The notes below the pieces were generated by a model. It saw nothing but the letters and a program-made list of their open reading frames with translations, made no database searches and was not told where the DNA came from. A program made the translations under genes and the position numbers. This document shows positions 39,682-48,763 of a DNA stretch of 64,000 nucleotides, one piece after another; positions within the stretch are counted from its first letter, which is position 1, and every line of letters starts with the position of its first letter. The stretch comes from Psychrobacter sp. GP33 (lineage in GTDB: Bacteria; Pseudomonadota; Gammaproteobacteria; Pseudomonadales; Moraxellaceae): NCBI RefSeq assembly GCF_014119005.1, contig NZ_JACGYX010000009.1:1-64000 (forward strand), written 5' to 3'.

Positions 39682-40140
39682 GTGAAAGCGCTTATTCAAA
39701 GGGTAAGCAGTGCCAGTGTCAAAGTGGATGAGTACTGTATTGGTGCCATTGAGCACGGTATATTGGCATATATCGGGCTTGGACATGAGGATAACTTGCA
39801 AAGTGCTCAGCGTATGGTTGATAAAATCCTTACCTATCGCATTTTTGAAAATAACAGCGACCCTGCTAAAGTAGGCAAGCTTGACCAAAATGTACAGCAA
39901 ATCGGTGGCGGATTATTACTGGTTTCCCAATTTACTTTAATGGCAAATACCAATAATGGTCGCCGCCCTGACTTTAGTGGGGCGATGCATCCTAATGCGG
40001 CGCAAGCCTTGTTTGCTGAGCTTATTACTTATGCAAAAAATCAGCATCCCAATGTGGCAAGCGGAGAATTTGGTGCAGATATGCAAGTCGAGAGTATCAA
40101 TGATGGACCGCTTAATTTTTTATTAGAAGTGAAAGAATAG
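39682..40140 (+). CDS. dtd: D-aminoacyl-tRNA deacylase
   Basis: A 152-residue enzyme that removes D-amino acids mischarged on tRNA. ALIQRVSSASVKVD at the start, GGGLLLVSQFTLMANTNNGRRPDF with the SQFTL catalytic motif (split here for brevity), and NDGPLNFLLEV at the end with the NGP-type cis Gly-Pro are typical. It begins with GTG at 39682, with a clear GGAG ribosome-binding site 7-8 bases before it. Its stop is 36 bp from the convergent M23 gene. Confidence 0.96.
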   Translation: MKALIQRVSSASVKVDEYCIGAIEHGILAYIGLGHEDNLQSAQRMVDKILTYRIFENNSDPAKVGKLDQNVQQIGGGLLLVSQFTLMANTNNGRRPDFSGAMHPNAAQALFAELITYAKNQHPNVASGEFGADMQVESINDGPLNFLLEVKE

Positions 40141-40176
40141 TAGATAATTTAATTATATATACATTGATTTATTTAT

Positions 40177-40755
40177 TCATTTGATTAGCAAAGGGTAAGG
40201 GTTTACCGCGCTCCCGTTAATATAAACGCCGTAATGCACATGTGGAGGCGTGCCTTTTGCATTACCACTGTTGCCCACATAGCCGATAACGTCACCAGCA
40301 TTTACCCAGTCATTAGGTTTGATATCAGCATAAGACTCTAAATGCGCGTAATAATGGGCTGCGCCACCAGGACCAATAAGAAAAACGACCCGACCCCCTA
40401 ATCGATCGTCACCAACTTTACTAACCACGCCTTTTGTCGTTGCCTGAATCGGCGTACCGCGTGGTGCAAAAATATCGATACCTTCATGTGAGCGTCCTTC
40501 GCTGCGTGCGCCGCCCCACGTATCTACCAAATGTCGCTCAGGTAGCGGACTTGGTAAGCTACGCACAGCTGGCAATTCTTCTTGTAATAACGTCATTTTT
40601 TGCCACGTGGCAACCACAATAGACGGTGCTTTATTAAGCAGAGGCATAATAAATAAAGATATGGCTAATAAACCTGCGATGATAATAATGGCTTTAAATA
40701 AATGGCTTAACAAACGTTCTGCTAGTGGTGGCGGTGGTGTGGATGACTGCATCAT
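40177..40755 (-). CDS. M23-family metallopeptidase, membrane-anchored
   Basis: About 192 residues. A transmembrane helix near residues 17-37 is followed by a periplasmic LytM/M23 domain: HEGIDIFAPRGTPI carries the HxxxD zinc ligands, AHYYAHLESYA and PPHVHYGVYINGSAVNPYPLL (quoted in part) the catalytic HxH. The domain looks catalytically intact, so it probably cleaves peptidoglycan cross-bridges or acts as an envelope hydrolase. I choose the ATG at 40755 (40752 also possible) with AAAGGG upstream, over a frame start 105 bases earlier that lacks support. Confidence 0.85.
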   Translation of the reverse strand: MMQSSTPPPPLAERLLSHLFKAIIIIAGLLAISLFIMPLLNKAPSIVVATWQKMTLLQEELPAVRSLPSPLPERHLVDTWGGARSEGRSHEGIDIFAPRGTPIQATTKGVVSKVGDDRLGGRVVFLIGPGGAAHYYAHLESYADIKPNDWVNAGDVIGYVGNSGNAKGTPPHVHYGVYINGSAVNPYPLLIK

Positions 40756-41143
40756 AAACCCTTTAAGAAACCATATTAAATCACCATATAAATTAGCATT
40801 ACTATTAACAACCATCGAGTAAAAAATGTAGTAATTGCGTAGAGATAAATTGCTGGTCACATGAGAAGATAAGGCTTGTGGTAAGATAAATATCGAAGAT
40901 AATCACAATCTAATGCTTTAAGAAAACGCTTAAAGAGTAGCTAAAATAAGTGTCAAAGCCTACCAACTATTAGTTTGTGCAGTAAGTTTTATTTAGTGCG
41001 TAGAAACAGAGTAAAAGGAAAAAAATGATAAATACAGTACTTATAATAATAGCAATTGTAAATATAAAGCAGATTAGTATTTAAAAATTACCATTATATA
41101 GAATGATAATTATCGCAAATTCATCATACATTAAGGTCAATAT
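40756..41143. other. AT-rich divergent spacer between M23 peptidase and LOG genes
   Basis: About 390 very AT-rich bases holding promoters for both genes. No ORF, RNA gene or strong hairpin found. Confidence 0.5.
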
Positions 41144-41824
41144 ATGCAAATGAAAATTAATAATCACCATTATGACGTTATTACCAGCCAAGATATTAGC
41201 CATATTGAAAGAGCCGTGGATAAAGCAAGCCTTGATATGCCATTGGTCGCTGTTTATTGTGGTTCGCGCTTGGGCGCTAGTGAAATTTATGAACAAGCCG
41301 CTCGTGATTTAGGATATGCATTAGCTGAAAATGGTATGGGTCTCGTGTATGGCGGTGCAAGTATTGGTCTGATGGGCGCTGTGGCAGATGGCGTGATTAA
41401 AGGAGGCGCACAGACAGTGGGCGTGATTCCTACCTTTATGCTCAAGCATGAAATTGCCCACCAAGAATTAACGCGCCTGCATTTGACTGACACCATGCAT
41501 ACACGTAAGACGGTGATGGCAGAGTATGCCGATGCCTTTATTACATTGCCGGGTGGACTTGGCACGTTAGAAGAAATCATGGAAATCGCCACTTGGCGAC
41601 AGCTATATCAGCATGAAAAGCCTATGATTATATTGAATATCAATGGCTTTTATGACCGCTTGATTGACCATTTACAATATACCGCTGAGCAAGGATTTAT
41701 GAAGCAGCAAGATCTTGATCGCTTGGTGGTTTGCAATACGATTGCGGAAGCGATTGAATTATTACAAGTAATTGTTGAGATTGATGATGCGGTTGATACG
41801 GTAAAAATGGCGGGTAATTCTTAA
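41144..41824 (+). CDS. LOG-family protein (putative nucleotide 5'-monophosphate phosphoribohydrolase)
   Basis: A 226-residue Rossmann-fold protein of the LOG/TIGR00730 family. VAVYCGSRLGAS opens the domain, GLVYGGASIGLMGAVAD binds nucleotide, and PGGLGTLEEIMEIATWRQL is the PGGxGTxxE signature. Relatives release free bases from cytokinin-type or purine/pyrimidine nucleoside monophosphates. The first 34 residues before LVAVYCGS are an extension relative to short LOG proteins. An AAGGTC stretch precedes the ATG at 41144. Confidence 0.9.
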   Translation: MQMKINNHHYDVITSQDISHIERAVDKASLDMPLVAVYCGSRLGASEIYEQAARDLGYALAENGMGLVYGGASIGLMGAVADGVIKGGAQTVGVIPTFMLKHEIAHQELTRLHLTDTMHTRKTVMAEYADAFITLPGGLGTLEEIMEIATWRQLYQHEKPMIILNINGFYDRLIDHLQYTAEQGFMKQQDLDRLVVCNTIAEAIELLQVIVEIDDAVDTVKMAGNS

Positions 41825-41882
41825 TAGTATTACTCTGATTTTATCATTTAAAAAAATCATTTTTTAAAAAAAGTGTGATTAA

Positions 41883-41927
41883 AAAAACCGGCGTAAAGGC
41901 AAATAAATTACCTTTACGCCGGTTTTT
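41883..41927. terminator. Bidirectional terminator between LOG and FAD oxidoreductase genes
   Basis: A perfect 17-bp stem, AAAAACCGGCGTAAAGG and its complement, with an 11-base loop, between convergent genes. Confidence 0.92.
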
Positions 41928-41997
41928 AGTTTTAAGGGTTAGCATTTTTTATCAAGAATAAGTATTTAAAATATTTAATCATTACAATAACTTCATA

Positions 41998-43650
41998 TTA
42001 TCCTTCGGCTTTTTTAACATCATTTAATGGCGATTGTTTAATAAAAGAGTCGCAAATACTATTGTTAACCTTTGCCATAGATGTCGGGAAACCGCGCGAT
42101 TTTGCTAAATTCTGAGCAACTTTATCAACCGTTTTACGATTATTATTCAGCAAATATGCCCACTGGTGAGTATAGCGATCATTATTGGTATAGAGTTCAG
42201 CATCGATAATGCCAATCTCCGTTAATTCGTGCACAATTTCATCTGCCGCAATTAAGGTGGAAGACGCTTTGACATTCTCAGCGCGTGCGTAATGCAAGTG
42301 CGAATATAAACTGACATCTGCTACTCGTAAGGTATCGTCTTCACCAGGGATTTGCTGACCACCATATAGGGCATTGCCGACGGTACGAGCGCTATGAAAT
42401 GTCGGTACAAACTCAGCCACATAATCAATCGACTGCTGGCTACGGGCTTGTAGTGGCGCTTCATCCCAACCGTCGTCAATATAATGTACGTATTGAGCTG
42501 GCAACTTAGGTTGTGCGCTGTCTTTGGTTGAAGCTACCAAACCGTCATTAAATAACGTAATAAATTTACTCATGCCATGAATTTGAAAGTAGCCATCCGG
42601 ATACGGGGTCAGCTGCGCCATTCCTTCAGGAGTACCGCGCTGACCGTAAATGATAATCTCCGGTATTTGTCCGCCACTCTCGCCCCAATGAGTGATATAA
42701 GAGGACTTAAATTCAACCATCCGCGTGACATCTACACCCACCATATCGTCAATAATACCGGTGCGAAAACCGCAAGCATTAATAAGATAATCCACATCAA
42801 TAGACTCAGGAGTGGTATTGATAATGGTTGTGGCGTCTTCATCTTGAGATATATTGCGCTGATAATCAATACGCCATTTACTGACATGATGATTCGCATT
42901 GGTACAGTCCGTACAATCAACGGCAACCACTTGCTTAACTTCTGTATTTGTTAATACATGGGCATGGTCATATTCAGCCAATGCTAATTGCGCTGAGGCG
43001 GCTAAGCGAAAGATATTCCAGCCATATTCTTGTACCACAATTAAGGGAAATTTAACCTTATTTAAATCTAAGTATTTGGCAACTGGAATCATCCACTCAT
43101 CAACGCAACTTGGCTTGGCGACTTGCTCACGTGTAGACAGCTCAAGCATTTGTTCATGATTGTATAACTGGTAGTAATCTTCAGGCTCGCCCAATACTTT
43201 ATTATTCACATCCTGCTCGATAAGTGCACGATAAGCATCAGTCAAAATATCAAGGCGTGGTAATAAATCCTTGGGTAGACCAGCATCGCGCGTTGGTACC
43301 GCAAATACCGTGGGACGCACGTCAATGGTATGTGGGTATAAACGTAAAATATCGATACATTGCTCGAGCAGTGCCACACAATCTTCATCAGGGATTTCGC
43401 GATACAGGTTGCCACCAGCATGTAAATGACACATTGGCGGACCATCAACGAGTGAACTTTGCCTCTCAAATATATAAGTCTCAACACCCAATGCAGCGAG
43501 GCGAATGGCAATCGTTGCACCAGCTGTGCCACCACCAAGAATACCAACACGTTTGACAGGAGCATCATGCGCGTTATTATTGGCTTTAGCATGAGTTACC
43601 ACATCACGTTTTATATCTTGATTTTGAACGTTCATAGGAGAATGGGTCAT
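41998..43650 (-). CDS. FAD-dependent oxidoreductase of unknown substrate
   Basis: A 550-residue protein with an N-terminal dinucleotide-binding motif VGILGGGTAGATIAIRLAALG ending in the acidic residue of VETYIFER (near residues 35-64), then PPMCHLHAGGNLYREI. Later YLINACGFRTGIIDD and GNALYGGQQIPGEDDTLRVADVSLY (quoted in part) resemble DAO/flavin monooxygenase-like enzymes. The first 33 residues are polar. No signal peptide or quinone anchor is apparent. It stands alone with a long AT-rich region upstream; substrate not inferable. Confidence 0.75.
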   Translation of the reverse strand: MTHSPMNVQNQDIKRDVVTHAKANNNAHDAPVKRVGILGGGTAGATIAIRLAALGVETYIFERQSSLVDGPPMCHLHAGGNLYREIPDEDCVALLEQCIDILRLYPHTIDVRPTVFAVPTRDAGLPKDLLPRLDILTDAYRALIEQDVNNKVLGEPEDYYQLYNHEQMLELSTREQVAKPSCVDEWMIPVAKYLDLNKVKFPLIVVQEYGWNIFRLAASAQLALAEYDHAHVLTNTEVKQVVAVDCTDCTNANHHVSKWRIDYQRNISQDEDATTIINTTPESIDVDYLINACGFRTGIIDDMVGVDVTRMVEFKSSYITHWGESGGQIPEIIIYGQRGTPEGMAQLTPYPDGYFQIHGMSKFITLFNDGLVASTKDSAQPKLPAQYVHYIDDGWDEAPLQARSQQSIDYVAEFVPTFHSARTVGNALYGGQQIPGEDDTLRVADVSLYSHLHYARAENVKASSTLIAADEIVHELTEIGIIDAELYTNNDRYTHQWAYLLNNNRKTVDKVAQNLAKSRGFPTSMAKVNNSICDSFIKQSPLNDVKKAEG

Positions 43651-44404
43651 GGTCGTGGTTATATCCTTGATATCTTCGTCAGCACATACTCAGAGTTTTT
43701 ATGACTGCTATGATTAAACATTTTATGTAATATTTATAACGGCTTGTTTAGCACAGTTATTTATTCTTATTATCTTTGCATTAATATGCGTGCGATGATT
43801 ACAGAGTTCAATAGCACATATAAACCGTTTGTGTGACTTTGATTTACGATTGAAGCTTCCTATTTCAATTATAAATTATTATGTAGTTTTTCTTATCTAT
43901 ATAGAGGTTTGCTAAAGCTATTTTACAAAAAATAATTCCAAATATTCGAGTAAATACGTAAGAAGATACGGTAGTTTTGTCAATGAATTACAATGATAAG
44001 CTGTAATGTAAGGCACTGATAGAAGAATGACTTCATCATAAAGATATTTAATCATTAAGTAGTGATGGAAAAAGAGAAAATTTATGTTAGAGCTCAGTTA
44101 CTAAAATCAGTTTCTAAGATTAGATGATAAGTGTTACGTACCCTTTTTTATATTATAAAGATATCCAGATTTCTTATATAGTTTGTAATTTTTACAGGCT
44201 TTTGTAAGTTCTTCTAACAACAAAATAGAATGATATCATCACTATGTTATATTCAAAATGCTTAAAAACAGCATGTGTTACTAAGAAATTAATCAATAAA
44301 TAAAAGATAATTGAGTGATTCGATTAAAGGTGAGTTCGTATGGCAAACTAAGTCTAAATAGTCTAAGCGAACTCAATATTATTATTAATGATAAGGACAT
44401 TATT
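43651..44404. other. Long AT-rich divergent spacer
   Basis: About 750 bp between the FAD oxidoreductase (minus) and the COG4315-type lipoprotein (plus). It is strongly AT-rich. Apart from the inverted repeat at 44331-44375 I see no gene, RNA or terminator in it. Confidence 0.5.
44331..44375 (+). promoter_or_regulatory. Inverted repeat in lipoprotein leader
   Basis: TGAGTTCG (44331-44338) and CGAACTCA (44368-44375) are exact complements, enclosing two copies of AGTCTAA. The ribosome-binding site AAGGAC of the downstream lipoprotein lies about 18 bases later. It could be a leader stem-loop or an operator. Confidence 0.35.
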
Positions 44405-44839
44405 ATGAAACATATTATTATGTTATCGGCATTAACAGGTGTTTTAGCATTAACAGGCTGCTCGACGCTAAAAAACGTGGTAGGCAACGACACATCAGGT
44501 ATGCACGAAGTTCATGGTAGCGCCGACAGTGCCGCACCCGTCACCAGTAAAAATGGCGTTTTGGTAGATTCCGTCAATCACATGACTTTATATACTTTTG
44601 ATAAAGACTCCATGAATAAGTCTGAATGTGGGTCAGTCTGTTTGGTGGCGTGGCCAGCATTTATGGCACCGAGTAATGCCAAAGCCTCTGGTCAAATTGC
44701 ACCTTTTAAACGTGAAGATGGCAAATATCAATGGGCAATGAATGGTAAACCGTTATATTTCTATGCTAACGATAAGAAAGCTGGTGATAGAAGTGGTGAT
44801 GGTAAACTTGATGTTTGGCATGTTGTTCCTGCCAGATAA
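44405..44839 (+). CDS. Secreted lipoprotein of the COG4315/PF03640 repeat type
   Basis: About 144 residues. The signal peptide MKHIIMLSALTGVLALTGCS has a lipobox with Cys20. The mature part holds two repeats: VLVDSVNHMTLYTFDKD followed by CGSVCLVAWPAFMA, and YQWAMNGKPLYFYANDKKAGD then VWHVVPAR, as in PF03640 lipoproteins. Function is unknown; the CxxxC pair could form a disulfide or bind metal. I choose the ATG at 44405 with AAGGA upstream; an earlier in-frame start would bury the signal peptide. Confidence 0.85.
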   Translation: MKHIIMLSALTGVLALTGCSTLKNVVGNDTSGMHEVHGSADSAAPVTSKNGVLVDSVNHMTLYTFDKDSMNKSECGSVCLVAWPAFMAPSNAKASGQIAPFKREDGKYQWAMNGKPLYFYANDKKAGDRSGDGKLDVWHVVPAR

Positions 44840-44886
44840 TGGCTAAAAAAAGCCAATTACTTGAGCGTTCTTTTATATATTATTGA

Positions 44887-44921
44887 TTAAAAAAGCAGCC
44901 ATATATGAGCTGCTTTTTTAA
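44887..44921. terminator. Bidirectional terminator between lipoprotein and yceI genes
   Basis: TTAAAAAAGCAGC pairs exactly with GCTGCTTTTTTAA around a 9-base loop. Confidence 0.9.
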
Positions 44922-44966
44922 TACTTTTAATAATCAGAACATATGATTCTTTAGTTTCATTAGGTT

Positions 44967-45572
44967 TTATTTTGCTTTTTTCTCTACCAATTCACCATCT
45001 ATTTGGATAGGTACATTGGTGGAAATGCCTTGAGAAAAAGCAGTCATACCGTAAGCAGCACGGTCAATATTGCCGGTGGCACGAAAGCCGATAACAGGCT
45101 CTTTCGTCATTGGACTTTTACCAATCTTTTTAAGCGTCACATTTAAGGTAAGCGGCATGGTTTTACCGAGTAAGGTAAAATCACCAGTAACCTTGGCTTG
45201 CTGCGGATTATAAAAATCCACTTTAGTAGATTTAAAGGTCATGGTCGGATATTTCGCCACGTTAAAGAACTCATCCTTTCTTAAATGTTCATCACGTGCC
45301 GCCCATGCGGTATTAATACTGTTAGTATCAATCACAAAGTTCATTTGAGTCTTATTGGGCGCTTTTATATTATAAGTGAGCGCGCCATCTACTTTATCAA
45401 AATGCCCCATAGTGGTAGAAAAGCCTAAATGCTCAACAGAAAAACCGACGCGCGTGTGGGAATTATCAAGTTGCCATTGAGTGGGCATAACAGCGCTTGC
45501 CATACTTGAAATAATTAGAGCCGAGCTGAGTAATAAGGCTTTTGGCAGATATGTTGTGTAAGAATTAGTCAT
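44967..45572 (-). CDS. YceI family periplasmic protein
   Basis: A 201-residue exported protein with a Sec signal peptide of about 27 residues ending in ASA. The mature part is a YceI-type lipocalin-like barrel: WQLDNSHTRVGFSVEHLGFSTTMGHFDKVDG (quoted here as a whole family opening, first 20: WQLDNSHTRVGFSVEHLGFS), DEFFNVAKYPTMTFKST and VTGDFTLLGKTMPLTL. Relatives bind isoprenoid lipids such as polyprenols or quinones. Convergent with the COG4315-type lipoprotein gene. Confidence 0.93.
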   Translation of the reverse strand: MTNSYTTYLPKALLLSSALIISSMASAVMPTQWQLDNSHTRVGFSVEHLGFSTTMGHFDKVDGALTYNIKAPNKTQMNFVIDTNSINTAWAARDEHLRKDEFFNVAKYPTMTFKSTKVDFYNPQQAKVTGDFTLLGKTMPLTLNVTLKKIGKSPMTKEPVIGFRATGNIDRAAYGMTAFSQGISTNVPIQIDGELVEKKAK

Positions 45573-45855
45573 AAAAGGGCACCATTAATAAGAAAATAAA
45601 TAGCTGATGAAAGAAATAATAAGTAGTGTACGCAGAGGCTTAAGTTATACAGTCAGTTATAAAAACTGCACATTGCTCTTATATTATTAAGTAAATCAGA
45701 CAAATCATGCTTATCTTTTATAACGTATTTATCACCATAAGTCAGTAGCTTTATCATAAGAGTAGGGTTGATAAATAAAAAATTAATGGTTGCTACATTG
45801 GCTTTTTTTAATCATGGCTGATGAGAGATTGGCGCTTAGGTAACGCTGACAGCGC

Positions 45856-45884
45856 TTGCATCAGTGCGTAAAAACCGTTAAAAT
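45856..45884 (+). promoter_or_regulatory. Sigma-70 promoter for rpmE2
   Basis: TTGCAT at 45856-45861 and TAAAAT at 45879-45884 are separated by 17 bases, close to consensus. Transcription would start near 45891, giving a leader of about 180 bases before the L31 start codon. Confidence 0.65.
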
Positions 45885-45895
45885 CGGCGTTTGAT

Positions 45896-46020
45896 TTTCC
45901 CGCTGGGGAAAGGCTAAGTGAGCAGAGGTGTGGTGTTGGGTGCTGGAATAAGCCAGTGACACAGCTGCCAGACTAGTAGATGTCCTTGGTGCCTCAGTTA
46001 CGTATGTGCAGTCTGATAGC
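45896..46020 (+). promoter_or_regulatory. Structured mRNA leader of rpmE2
   Basis: Three stem-loops can be drawn by hand: TTTCCC/GGGAAA (45896-45911, loop GCTG); GTGT...CTGG/CCAG...ACAC (45933-45962); and CAGACT/AGTCTG extended by GCT/AGC (45964-46020). The segment is richer in G and C than the surrounding spacer and follows a good promoter. Ribosomal protein L31 leaders with autoregulatory function are known in other bacteria, so a translational control element is plausible but unproven. Confidence 0.5.
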
Positions 46021-46070
46021 CAGTTGGTCATCAAAAGTACTGTATATACATCGGACATAGAGAGTTTATT

Positions 46071-46352
46071 ATGCGTAAAGATATCCATCCTGATTACCAT
46101 GACGTTTTGTTCCATGACACTAACGCTGACGTGTTTTTCTTAACCCGTTCAACCGTTAAAACCAAAACCACTCGTGAATACGAAGGTACAGAATACCCAT
46201 ACTACCCACTTGATATTTCAAGTGCGTCGCATCCATTCTATACTGGCGAACAACGCAAAACTTCTACTGAAGGTCGTGTTGCTAGCTTTAACAAACGCTT
46301 TGGCGCGTTTGGTGGTCGTAACAAGAAAGCTGATACTGATTCTGCTGAATAA
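46071..46352 (+). CDS. rpmE2: 50S ribosomal protein L31 type B
   Basis: A 93-residue protein beginning [20 protein letters not shown]. It lacks the CxxC zinc-binding cysteines of type A L31, so it is the zinc-independent type [18 protein letters not shown] near the C-terminus is typical. Type B paralogues are often induced under zinc limitation, but I did not find a clear Zur box by eye. Followed by its own strong terminator. Confidence 0.95.
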   Translation: MRKDIHPDYHDVLFHDTNADVFFLTRSTVKTKTTREYEGTEYPYYPLDISSASHPFYTGEQRKTSTEGRVASFNKRFGAFGGRNKKADTDSAE

Positions 46353-46387
46353 TTTATACCTATTGTATGAATGCATTTTGCTGAATG

Positions 46388-46421
46388 AAAAAAAACCGCT
46401 GAGTGATCAGCGGTTTTTTTT
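46388..46421. terminator. Bidirectional terminator after rpmE2
   Basis: Eight A, CCGCTGA paired with TCAGCGG around a GTGA loop, then eight T. It lies between rpmE2 and the convergent SGNH hydrolase gene. Confidence 0.95.
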
Positions 46422-46445
46422 GCGTTTTAAATGGCATTTTTTATA

Positions 46446-47372
46446 TTATGTCGTTTCAGTGATATGAGATGAGTCGTTAAGTAATGTACCAATCAGCTCG
46501 GCAAGCTGCTCTGCCCAATAGCGATAGGTAATGCTACTGGGGTGAAAGCCGTCACTAGCAAACAGTGTTGCCTTATCAAGTGGCGCGCCAGGATGCGCAT
46601 TAATAGCATTGGCATGGTCTACTGCCATTTGGGTAAAATCTGCTGCCATGTAGTGTACGCCCTTATCCTGGTGACAAATGTACTGAGTACAAACATGCTG
46701 CAACACTTGATCAAGTTTGGCGGCTTTTGCACCTATAAAATGACTAAGCGGGGCGGGTAAGGCAGGCATGTTCGTCATCGGTGGTAAGCTACAAAAAATC
46801 AGCTGACGCACCCCAAATTTACGCTGAGCAATGGTAATAATATCGGCTAATTGCTGCTGCCATTTAGCTGTTGAAACATTCGTCGTGGTGTCATTCACAC
46901 CAACGCTTACGACCATCACATCAATAGGCTGGCTCGGTTGGGCAAGTACATACAGCCGCCGCAAAATATCAAAGCTGGTATGCCCAGTGGTGGCTTGTAG
47001 GCACCAGTTTAGTGCCTGAAATTGGCTATAAATAGCATGGTGTTGTTGTAGAGCAGGTATCAGACGACCTGATAATGCGTGCTGCTGAGTCTCACTGCCA
47101 ACTCCGGCAGCAGCTGAGTCGCCAACAATCATAAGGCGTAGTGTTGGCAGGTTTTGACTTGTAACCTTAGTATCTTTGCCAGAATTTAGATTAATATGAC
47201 CAAATCTATCGCCGATTGGTTCAGGTAGACGCACAGTATCTCGTTTGACTTTGCGACCTTGATATAAATAAACAGGAGCGAGTAGCATATCTTTTGCGGT
47301 AGCTGTTAGCTTTGCAGCTTTGGCTTTAGTAGGGATGATTTTAGCAGTAGTGAGTTTATTGGTAACTACCAT
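46446..47372 (-). CDS. SGNH/GDSL-type hydrolase coupled to nadV
   Basis: A 308-residue protein. LRLMIVGDSAAAGVGSETQQ (near residues 77-97) holds the GDS nucleophile block, VVSVGVNDTT the GxND block, and ASDGFHPSSITYRYWA the Asp-His pair, so the esterase/lipase triad is complete. There is no clear signal peptide; a hydrophobic KDMLLAPVYLYQG lies near residue 28. Its ATG lies upstream of the nadV stop, a 7-base overlap (47366-47372), which implies translational coupling. The substrate is unknown; an acyl ester or acetylated metabolite is possible. Confidence 0.82.
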   Translation of the reverse strand: MVVTNKLTTAKIIPTKAKAAKLTATAKDMLLAPVYLYQGRKVKRDTVRLPEPIGDRFGHINLNSGKDTKVTSQNLPTLRLMIVGDSAAAGVGSETQQHALSGRLIPALQQHHAIYSQFQALNWCLQATTGHTSFDILRRLYVLAQPSQPIDVMVVSVGVNDTTTNVSTAKWQQQLADIITIAQRKFGVRQLIFCSLPPMTNMPALPAPLSHFIGAKAAKLDQVLQHVCTQYICHQDKGVHYMAADFTQMAVDHANAINAHPGAPLDKATLFASDGFHPSSITYRYWAEQLAELIGTLLNDSSHITETT

Positions 47373-48763
47373 CCGGCACGCTCCCGAATAATAGTGAGAT
47401 TGTCGTCAATTAATAATTTGCCATCAACATAGACATCGCGTAATAAGTTGTCTTGTTTACTATTTAAGTCATCTGCTTTAACAGTAGTTACCTTACCGTT
47501 ATCATCTTTCACCAATGCTAATCGACCTTTTTTAGAACGCTTAGAATGGCTGGTAATGGGGTCTTTATAAATATCTTTCCACGTACCATTAATAGAGATG
47601 GCGCTGGCTTTCATCGCCCAGCTCATGGTGTCGCGATTGACTTGTTGTAATAAGCCGCCACCCATACCAAAGGTAATATTTTCCGCGCTAAAACCAGCGT
47701 CTAATACTACATCAATAATTTTGCCAAGGCTTTGCGGGCTGATGCCATCACCTTGAATGATACGCACGTAATTGGGCAATACTTTATAGCCTTTACTATT
47801 GACAGTCGTGCCAAATTTTACGGCTAAGCGCTCCAGTGCTTCACGCACCACTTTAGTTGGCTCGCCGCTATCAGGTCGAATGACGAGCGTACCACCCATA
47901 TTTTTAACGTCTTCTTTTAAGCTATCGCCCCAAATATTATCAATGGCATTCCATAAATCATAGCTGTCAGATACTACGGAGAAGGCTTTACCCGCGCCGC
48001 CAAATTGCTTAATCATATTGGCGAATGCAGCGGTTTCACCCTCGCGTCCCCATGCCGTCATGGTACTGTGCTCAGCCGCTGGAATCGAAAATGCAGGCAT
48101 GTCATTCGTCATTTGATACCAACGACTGGCCGCCACTAAGGCTGCCATTGAGTCCGTACCAGCGAAATTGACCAAGTGCGCCAAGCTACCTAGCGCTACC
48201 GATTCATGGCTGGACGCGCCACGTGAACCAAAATCATGCAAGCGAAATATTAACGAGTCGGCATTATCAGCCGATTTCTCTAGTGCATCTCGAATAATGC
48301 CTTTGCAATAATGCGACACGCTGGCAACGGTGGATGGATACCAAATCGCACGCAGTAGAGCAGTCTCAATATAGCTTGGCAGCCAATAAAACTCTGGATC
48401 CGTATTAACCACTTGGCAGACCACATTGGACACGGGAACGATGCCACCCTCAGCGATTGCTTCAATGCGTAATGGTAAAAAACCATTATGCTTATCAACC
48501 AAACGCTCCCAACCAGCGCGGTTAAACGTTAAGCCATGCGCCTGAATAATGGTCTCGGCTTCATTGATATCTTGATGGGTAATAGGTGTGCTGAGATATT
48601 CTTTAATAAAGGCTTGTAGCCCAAAAAATACCACATCATAGTCACCGCCACGCGCTTCAATATAGCTCGACAGATACTCACTGCCCGCTGGATATTGCAC
48701 CCAATGCGAGGTTTTATAGCTGTCGCTATTGAGGATTAAATTATTAAGATTGCTGGTATACAT
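47366..48763 (-). CDS. nadV: Nicotinamide phosphoribosyltransferase
   Basis: A 465-residue enzyme converting nicotinamide and PRPP to NMN, the first step of the two-step, deamidation-independent NAD salvage. NSDSYKTSHWVQYPAGSEYL and YIEARGG at the N-terminus, FRLHDFGSRGASSHESVALGS (quoted in part), GGTLVIRPDSGEP and IIQGDGIS are strongly NAMPT-like. Its product would feed the NMN adenylyltransferase domain of the upstream gene. The SGNH gene overlaps its 3' end; nadM-Nudix lies 176 bp upstream on the same strand. Confidence 0.96.
   Translation of the reverse strand: MYTSNLNNLILNSDSYKTSHWVQYPAGSEYLSSYIEARGGDYDVVFFGLQAFIKEYLSTPITHQDINEAETIIQAHGLTFNRAGWERLVDKHNGFLPLRIEAIAEGGIVPVSNVVCQVVNTDPEFYWLPSYIETALLRAIWYPSTVASVSHYCKGIIRDALEKSADNADSLIFRLHDFGSRGASSHESVALGSLAHLVNFAGTDSMAALVAASRWYQMTNDMPAFSIPAAEHSTMTAWGREGETAAFANMIKQFGGAGKAFSVVSDSYDLWNAIDNIWGDSLKEDVKNMGGTLVIRPDSGEPTKVVREALERLAVKFGTTVNSKGYKVLPNYVRIIQGDGISPQSLGKIIDVVLDAGFSAENITFGMGGGLLQQVNRDTMSWAMKASAISINGTWKDIYKDPITSHSKRSKKGRLALVKDDNGKVTTVKADDLNSKQDNLLRDVYVDGKLLIDDNLTIIRERAGW

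Larger units (their letters stand above)
45573..46070. other. Divergent spacer containing rpmE2 promoter and leader
   Basis: About 500 bp between yceI (minus) and rpmE2 (plus). The left 270 bases are AT-rich with no gene. The right 215 bases are less AT-rich and contain the promoter and stem-loops annotated separately. A minus-strand frame through the leader is not supported by a ribosome-binding site or protein-like composition. Confidence 0.55.

Noticed and set aside
45861..46115. An 84-codon minus-strand frame over the rpmE2 leader
   Set aside because: It runs antisense through the promoter and stem-loops, has no good start context, and overlaps the start of L31.
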